This document shows, one piece after another, positions 54,034-59,500 of a DNA stretch of 59,500 bases. The first letter of the stretch is position 1; each line of letters opens with the position of its first letter. Source of the stretch: Parietichytrium sp. I65-24A (taxonomy: Eukaryota; Sar; Bigyra; Thraustochytrida; Thraustochytriidae); contig BLSF01000112.1 in assembly GCA_012862575.1 (NCBI GenBank), positions 1-59,500 of the forward strand, written 5' to 3'. The translations under genes were made by a program, and so were the position numbers. The notes below the pieces were generated by a model. It made no database searches. It had not been told where the DNA came from and saw only the letters and a program-made list of their open reading frames with translations.

Positions 54034-55956
54034 ATGCATTTGAAGGAGACGTTCGCTGATAAGGCTGCCGAAGGCAAGTCGAAGGTTTTGGAGATTGGAG
54101 TGTACATACTGGAGACGCTCGGGGCAGTAGGATTGCCGGCTGAGCAAGTGGCCGCAGCTCTGCTTTCGCTGCGGCCCAAGGTGAAGCAGGATTCTCAACA
54201 AAAGCAGGCTGCGAGCAAGAAGAAACGCAAGAGGAGGAGAAATGCTGCGCTGGTGTCAGCCAAAAATAGAGATGCCCATCACGTGGTCAGACAGGATGAA
54301 AGTTGCAGAAAGATTAACCACCAGTCACGCAAGAATAATGATCTGTTTCACAGAGCGGTTCGATTTGTAATTGAGGCCGGCACCAGCAGTCCGCAGCAGG
54401 TTATCAGCAGGATATTATTCTACCTTGCCGACGCCCTAGGTGAATCACTGGACAAACCCAGCAAGAGAGATTTGGAGCGCGCGGTAGGTGCTTTTGTGGA
54501 GGAGGCCCACTGTCAGCGTGGCAGCAGGGTCAAGCTGGAGCGGATCCCTCAACCTCTCTGCAGAGCAGTCACAGGGGTCGTTCTCTCTTACCAGGAGCGC
54601 GACGACCTGACGTTGCCCTCGCACACTCTCAACAAGATCAGGCGAGGGATGCACTTCCATATCCCAATCAGACCGTTTGACGCCACCGTTCAGCTCCTCC
54701 CCCCTCCGAGCCGAAAGAACCGTGCTGGCATCAACGTGCAGCAGCTCAGACTCACAGATGGTAGTTTAGTGGACGAATTTGATGAGGAAGAGGAGGACAA
54801 GTCTGTCCACTTCGACTACGAGGAGCAAGACTACATGGGACGTGCCACAGCGCACTCCAGATCCACTTCTCGCGGTAATCCTGCTTTCACAGATTGTGTG
54901 ATTCCTTGTACTCCGCAGTCCTTCCCTCCTACCCCAGAGTCCAGGACACAGCTCATGGGCGACTATTCAGAGTTTACCGAGAATGTCCTTTGGCGCGCGC
55001 GCGATGAGCTTCGTGGCGAGCAGCAGGAAGACGACCGACCCCGTATGGCTATCTTCAATCCAGAGGATGCTCATCCAAAGATTCTCTTAGGCTGTGGCGC
55101 TCACTGCGCTTCCCTCGAGCACCGTTCGCGTCGCCCAAGCACGAGCAACCTTCAGTCCCAGCAAGGGAATCAAAATCAGCATGTACAAAGAATTTACCGG
55201 TCGGTGCGCGCTGCGCTTACCTTCCAGTATGGGAAGACTACCTATTTTGAGATCTGCCCCGTGTGGAGCGGGCCTGACGCTTCGGAGATGCACAACTTTC
55301 CACTTCACCTCTGCGTGGGTCTTTCCTCCAAGGCCATGTCTCTCCGCAACACAGTGGCTGGCTGTTCCGCCAAAACAATTGGGCTAGACTCCTCCGGGGT
55401 GATGCTCTTTTCTGGCCGCCGCACGCGTACTACCGGCTTCACGTATGGAAGCGTAATAGGTGTGTGCGTGCGCTCGTGGGTGTCGCATCTCGTCGTTGGA
55501 TTTTTCGTAGATGGTGAGCCGGTATATGGCGATTCTTGCGATCTCGGAGTCAAGCTCTGCGACAACGACAACGAAGAGTTTAAGGACTCGGTCAATGCGT
55601 TCACCATCCAATACGATGGTGGTGCACCTCAGCAATATTTTCCAACCATCTCCATCAAATCCAATCACGTCAAAGTGTTTGGTCACTTTTCCGCCGCAGA
55701 CATGCGCCACCCAGAGTCCGACACTGCGTTCTGGACTCATATTCGCAATTTTATGCCCAATGAGCCGTTGTATGCTCTTGACGGGACAAGGCTGCTCACT
55801 ACCTTTGACGAGCTGTCGTCCACCAGACTTGAGTCCACGGGAGGCAGCAGCGGACCAAGTAGCAGCAGCACTGGTAGCAGCAACAACAACAACATCGCCA
55901 GTACTGGAGACTCGATGATGCCACCGCCAAGCTCTCCAGCTACTTCACTGGCTTAG
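54034..55956 (+). CDS. SPRY (B30.2-like) domain protein, 640 aa
   Basis: The first ATG in the frame is at 54034; the open frame extends further upstream (to about 53920) without an ATG, so an upstream exon is possible. Residues about 10-50 are helical (ILETLGAVGLPAEQVAAALL) and followed by a KKKRKRRR basic patch that could be a nuclear signal. Two more helical segments lie at about 105-185. The SPRY domain is at about 390-510: YFEICPVW, PLHLCVGLSSK, GVMLFSG, YGSVIGVCVRSW and VVGFFVDGEPV. The C-terminus is Ser/Asn-rich. SPRY domains are protein-interaction modules; partners are unknown. It faces Atg18, with about 700 bases between the genes. Confidence 0.85.
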   Translation: MHLKETFADKAAEGKSKVLEIGVYILETLGAVGLPAEQVAAALLSLRPKVKQDSQQKQAASKKKRKRRRNAALVSAKNRDAHHVVRQDESCRKINHQSRKNNDLFHRAVRFVIEAGTSSPQQVISRILFYLADALGESLDKPSKRDLERAVGAFVEEAHCQRGSRVKLERIPQPLCRAVTGVVLSYQERDDLTLPSHTLNKIRRGMHFHIPIRPFDATVQLLPPPSRKNRAGINVQQLRLTDGSLVDEFDEEEEDKSVHFDYEEQDYMGRATAHSRSTSRGNPAFTDCVIPCTPQSFPPTPESRTQLMGDYSEFTENVLWRARDELRGEQQEDDRPRMAIFNPEDAHPKILLGCGAHCASLEHRSRRPSTSNLQSQQGNQNQHVQRIYRSVRAALTFQYGKTTYFEICPVWSGPDASEMHNFPLHLCVGLSSKAMSLRNTVAGCSAKTIGLDSSGVMLFSGRRTRTTGFTYGSVIGVCVRSWVSHLVVGFFVDGEPVYGDSCDLGVKLCDNDNEEFKDSVNAFTIQYDGGAPQQYFPTISIKSNHVKVFGHFSAADMRHPESDTAFWTHIRNFMPNEPLYALDGTRLLTTFDELSSTRLESTGGSSGPSSSSTGSSNNNNIASTGDSMMPPPSSPATSLA

Positions 55957-56662
55957 AACGAGAAGAAGCAAAAGTATTGCAGATGTTTGAATCGCTCAAA
56001 GCTTACTCGATTGTCCGATAAGTCGGTTCTATTTCGCGGCAGCGCTCAATTCTAAAAAGCACGCACATTATTCACGGATAGAGGGAGCCTTTCGCTCGTA
56101 GATCGACTGGACCCCTCTGGCTTATTTATTGTATGCCAAATGTATGTACCATCAACATTCAATCTGTTGTTTTTGCCAAAACTTCTTTTGGTTCCTGATG
56201 CTTTATTTAATTTTAGGTGAAACGATGAAGGTTGCACGATGTTTGCTGTCACATCTGAAACCCAACTCGCATCCACTTCGCGACGTTGCCTCCGGAATAA
56301 TCATGATGAAAAGAAATTGCTATTCCAGTCGTGGACGTGGAACAGTCTTGTGCCTATACAGGACCGTTGTGCTGTCAGTTCTGAAATCGTCATGCGTCTC
56401 GGCGATTGCTTTATGGGTCTTAGGCTCCGGGCTCACGATAGAAGAAGGTACTCACAGTCAGTACACAGACCGGCCAAAACCGCACTGCACGTAATAAACA
56501 TATTTAAAGAAGGTGCAAAATAACATATTCACAGACTCAATCAATTCCACCGCAAGTGTCATAGAGAGTATAGGGTTGTTGTTTGACGGCATGACGCCTC
56601 TCCCGCCCGCCATCTTCGCATTACATCACGACAGGGACAGAAAGGAAGGAAACGCAATTTAG
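55957..56662. other. spacer between convergent SPRY and Atg18 genes
   Basis: About 700 bases. Short frames on both strands have no recognisable content; most is probably 3' UTR. Confidence 0.5.
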
Positions 56663-58027
56663 TCAGTCGCTGTACTTGTAAAACCTCGTGAAGCTTTCGT
56701 CTTCATTCTCCTGGACGTTGAGAGAAATCTCAAACTCCAGCTGACACTCTCCCCGCCGAATGCTGAATTGGTAAAAGTGGCCGTCCGAAGTGACCACGAA
56801 TAAAAAGCCTTTGGCGAGAGCACATTGTGAAACGACCTTGCTGTCCCTGAGACGAGCGGTCGCAAAGCTCCGAAACGGTTCTACAAGGTCGCTGAGAGTC
56901 TCGGGCAGCAGCCCCACGAGTTGCTTTCGCCGGTCAAGAAAAGATAAGGCGTTCGAGGCAACACTCCCGAAAAAGCTGCCTGCGTGAGTATCCTCTGTGC
57001 CGCTGCTGTTTAGGTTTCCAATCGTATTTGAACCGATTCGCGACGCGGAAGTCGAACTCCCTCCACCGCTCGCAGCGCCTTCTTGACGCTGATTATCTGC
57101 CTCTGAGACGGCACCGGCTTTCGCGCTGGCGTCTCTGCCGTGCTCGTGACCCCCACTACCGCTCGAAGAGATCAATCCATCGCTTGTGCTGGCGCCTGAG
57201 CCGTTGCTCAGCTCAAAGACGTGGACGGTGCCGTTGCTGCTGGTCACTGCGAGCTTGGAATTGCACTCATCGAATGCCAGCGAGTACACGGTGGCAGAGT
57301 ATGTCCCCCGGCGAAACGAGTAGAGTTTCTCCCCAGAGGGTACCCGAAACACCCGTATCACTGTGCCAGTCTCCGAGGCCGTGGCAAGCATGGTTCCGTC
57401 AAGGCTGAACTTGAGGGCAGTGAGCGGCGCCTTGTGCGCGTGAATCCATCGGAACTCAACCAGGTTGAGCGCATCGTACAGAAAGACGTCGCCTGCCACA
57501 CTGTGTGCAGGAAGGGCCAGGAAGGAGTTGTTCTCATCGGCCGACAGCTCGCAGAGCGAAGAATACTTGAGCTTTTGATGCGGCGAGGCGGCCCCGGAGA
57601 CGTGGTTCTGGTTTTGCCAGCTGGCTGCCGGCCTAGCAACTTCCAATGTCTGCAAGTTGACCATCGAGTCCAAGTCATAGATATGCAAGGAGGTTTCCAG
57701 CAACACCACCAGCCTCTTACGGTTCATGCGCACGGCCTGGATCTCTGAATCAAAGTCCAGCTCGCAAATGGAGCTCGCGGTCTTCGTGTTCCACAACTTC
57801 AAGTGGCACGGCGAGAATGCCGACTTGTCGCCCCCTGCGCCGACAATCGCTACGAGGCTCGTTGAAAAGAGCATTTCGACGATTCCGATCCCGCCTTCTG
57901 CCGAGAAGATGTTCCGCCCGAACGGCTGGCAGTTGAAGATCCTGTACCCGTCCCTCGAACCCACGGAAACACAGCTTGCATCCTGGTTGAATCCCATAAA
58001 CAGCAACTCATGCCTCTCGCGCTTCAT
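56663..58027 (-). CDS. ATG18: Atg18/WIPI PROPPIN, phosphoinositide-binding autophagy protein
   Basis: The protein has 454 residues from the ATG at 58025-58027; seven upstream codons from a GTG were rejected. The N-terminus LLFMGFNQDASCVSVGSRDGY is typical of the family's first blade. The PROPPIN hallmark is YSFRRGTYSATVYSLAF with FRRG at 238-241, whose two arginines bind PI3P and PI(3,5)P2. Preceding blades include WIHAHKAPLTALKFSLDG and ATASETGTVIRVF. A Gly/Ser/Asp-rich insert at about 274-345 interrupts the propeller between the last blades. It acts at autophagosome formation and on endolysosomal membranes. The other family members (Atg21, Hsv2) are alternatives. Confidence 0.92.
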   Translation of the reverse strand: MKRERHELLFMGFNQDASCVSVGSRDGYRIFNCQPFGRNIFSAEGGIGIVEMLFSTSLVAIVGAGGDKSAFSPCHLKLWNTKTASSICELDFDSEIQAVRMNRKRLVVLLETSLHIYDLDSMVNLQTLEVARPAASWQNQNHVSGAASPHQKLKYSSLCELSADENNSFLALPAHSVAGDVFLYDALNLVEFRWIHAHKAPLTALKFSLDGTMLATASETGTVIRVFRVPSGEKLYSFRRGTYSATVYSLAFDECNSKLAVTSSNGTVHVFELSNGSGASTSDGLISSSGSGGHEHGRDASAKAGAVSEADNQRQEGAASGGGSSTSASRIGSNTIGNLNSSGTEDTHAGSFFGSVASNALSFLDRRKQLVGLLPETLSDLVEPFRSFATARLRDSKVVSQCALAKGFLFVVTSDGHFYQFSIRRGECQLEFEISLNVQENEDESFTRFYKYSD

Positions 58028-59109
58028 CGTCCCTCTGCCTTTTTGCACAGTTTTACGTCACTCACCTCCACCCACCGGTTGAACGCGGGGAATATAATAT
58101 ATTTACCCTCCGGGTCTCCAGGCAGAACGGTGTGCAGACTCGTCAGGAGAGATCTTGCCAGTAGTGCCAGCAGTACCAGCAGAGGATGAGCCGCAGGGAG
58201 CGTTCTGCCAACGAGGCACTTGTGAACGATCAACGATGGATCAAGCGCTGGAGCACTCACTCTGAGTACACAGACAGTCCGTTCGTTCGAGCAGTACCCG
58301 GAACCTTCACTGTACGCATCAAATACGTGCTCTCTTGGCACTCGCGTGTAGCAAGTACGTGTACACCTTACGTGTACGTGTACCTGTACGCGCACACTCT
58401 TAGCGGATACTGAACTTGCTGCTTAGTTGTGCATTCTGTTCATTCTGTTCTGATCTTGCTCCAAATTCCTGGAACTTGTCTACTCTTACTTCCATGGCTA
58501 TCTATGTAGTAGAACAGAGACCGCTTAAGGTGGTAGCAAACAGATAGAATGAAAGTGTAAGTGCAAGATTCGCAGTGAACCTCCTTTGTCCACTACTAGC
58601 TTGAGATAGGTTTCGCCTCTGGTGATAAGTTAGTGCCACTAAATGTAAACATTGCATTTACTGTTAAATTAACTCTAGTAGTGCATCCGTGGCATGCTAA
58701 ATCTCTAAGTCTTACGAATTATAGTACATTCTATCCAGGGGAAACGATAATGCAAGAGTAAAAGCTAAATGCATAAGAGTAGGTAGGACAAGTACGACTA
58801 CCTAAAAGGAAACCATAAGAAAAGTCACTTAGGGGAGAACTGATAACAATCATTAGAAGTCACACAATCATCACGACCTTTATTTTTCTCAAAGTTGAAG
58901 CAAGTCAAGCGGGTCATGCGAGTCACGACGCTTGTGAGGAAGCGGCGGGGTTCGGCCTGATGCACTCACATTCCTGCGACTCCCGAATCCGGTTCTTCTC
59001 AGGAAACCTTGTTTGTTTGAGTTCTTCGCTCCAAGGATGGACCCGGGACATTTATTGCTACGTTCGAAGACTTCGCCACTCCCAATTCTCCCAATTCCAA
59101 GAGGTTCGA
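58028..59109. other. 1.1-kb spacer without a confident gene
   Basis: It holds the promoter of the Atg18 gene and the 3' flank of the WD40 gene at the right edge. A GTGTACACGTACGTGTAC-like palindromic stretch is near 58360-58390. No gene is seen. Confidence 0.45.
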
Positions 59110-59500
59110 TTAAGTGGCTCTGCCTTCGCAAACACAGCAAATGTGCACTGAATTTCCACTCCGAGCTACCACTGTATCAGAGCCATGGCATTCCTCTTCA
59201 ATCGGACCTTCCACTGATATACCCACCACGCCATCTGCCGAAAGCTGATTGCCACTGATGGTATATACAGCGCTAGAACCAGGCAACGAGGTCTGCGCGC
59301 TGGTGGTGCCAGCGACAAGCCGCTTGCCGGTGCTTGCGCTCCACACAAGCGTGGATCCGCTCCAATCAACGCTCACAATCCTGTCCCCGTCGATGGCCAC
59401 GCTTAATACAAAAACCTAGTGTGTCCCTCCACAGTGTGAAGCAGTGCGCCGTCCTTGGCACTCCACACGCGCACCGTCTTGTCATTACTGCCGCTCACAA
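59110..59500 (-). pseudogene. C-terminal end of a WD40-repeat protein with a one-base frameshift, running off the right edge
   Basis: Minus-strand reading from 59500 gives [18 protein letters not shown] and VEGHT, a clear WD40 blade, then stops at 59403-59405. A frame one base away continues with VAIDGDRIVSVDWSGSTLVW, the next blade, to a stop at 59110-59112. Adding one T to the five-T run (plus-strand A run 59410-59414) would join the two. It is either a sequencing error in a homopolymer or a recent disabling mutation. The blades resemble the propeller of the receptor at 19263, so this may be the end of a third receptor of that family, but its N-terminal domains lie outside the window. Confidence 0.7.

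Overview
The window looks like nuclear DNA of a unicellular eukaryote, most likely a flagellate stramenopile of the labyrinthulomycete/thraustochytrid type. The evidence is long, nearly intronless reading frames, one clear GT-AG intron with a CTAAC branch site, and secreted PT-repeat mucin-like proteins of a kind common in stramenopiles. The window also carries an axonemal dynein intermediate chain, an Atg18/WIPI protein, a DNMT2-type methyltransferase, a Tat-SF1/Cus2 splicing factor and a PI4K-gamma-like kinase. No prokaryotic operons, IS elements or CRISPR arrays were seen. The species is an inference.

Layout, left to right. 1-2.8 kb: the 3' end of an unidentified gene, and a minus-strand protein with degenerate EF-hands. 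4.2-8.2 kb: a minus-strand TIR-TIR-NACHT gene whose WD40 region is cut at an N, followed by a misplaced identical copy of its middle part, bounded by single Ns. 8.2-12 kb: no gene. 12-17 kb: DNMT2 (plus) facing a DNAI4/IC138-like dynein intermediate chain (minus). 19.3-23.4 kb: a complete TIR-like-NACHT-WD40 receptor. 23.4-38.4 kb: a gene-poor island with three identical tRNA genes (anticodon GAC) and a family of secreted, probably GPI-anchored PT-repeat proteins (three complete, one truncated at an N). 38.4-42 kb: a small probable ciliary protein facing a PI4K-gamma-like kinase. 45-51 kb: an unidentified 502-residue protein, a Tat-SF1/Cus2 homologue, and a protein joining a degenerate cyclic-nucleotide-binding domain to a nucleoside-phosphorylase-like C-terminal part. 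54-58 kb: a SPRY-domain protein facing Atg18. The right edge holds the C-terminal end of another WD40 protein, with a one-base frameshift.

The most interesting system is the NLR-like set: two STAND receptors with N-terminal TIR modules and WD40 sensors, plus a third WD40 gene that may belong to the set. They have the architecture of innate-immune or self/non-self recognition proteins known from bacteria, fungi, plants and animals, here in a protist. One protein carries two TIR domains that both keep the putative NADase glutamate; the other has glutamine at that place, which suggests a division between active and signalling or dead TIR modules. The cell-surface PT-repeat cluster is a second fast-changing family.

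Assembly caution: there are single Ns at 4234, 5368, 30925 and 53750. Three of them sit at edges of duplicated sequence, so those duplications may be assembly joins (a misplaced contig; two haplotypes laid end to end) and not biology.
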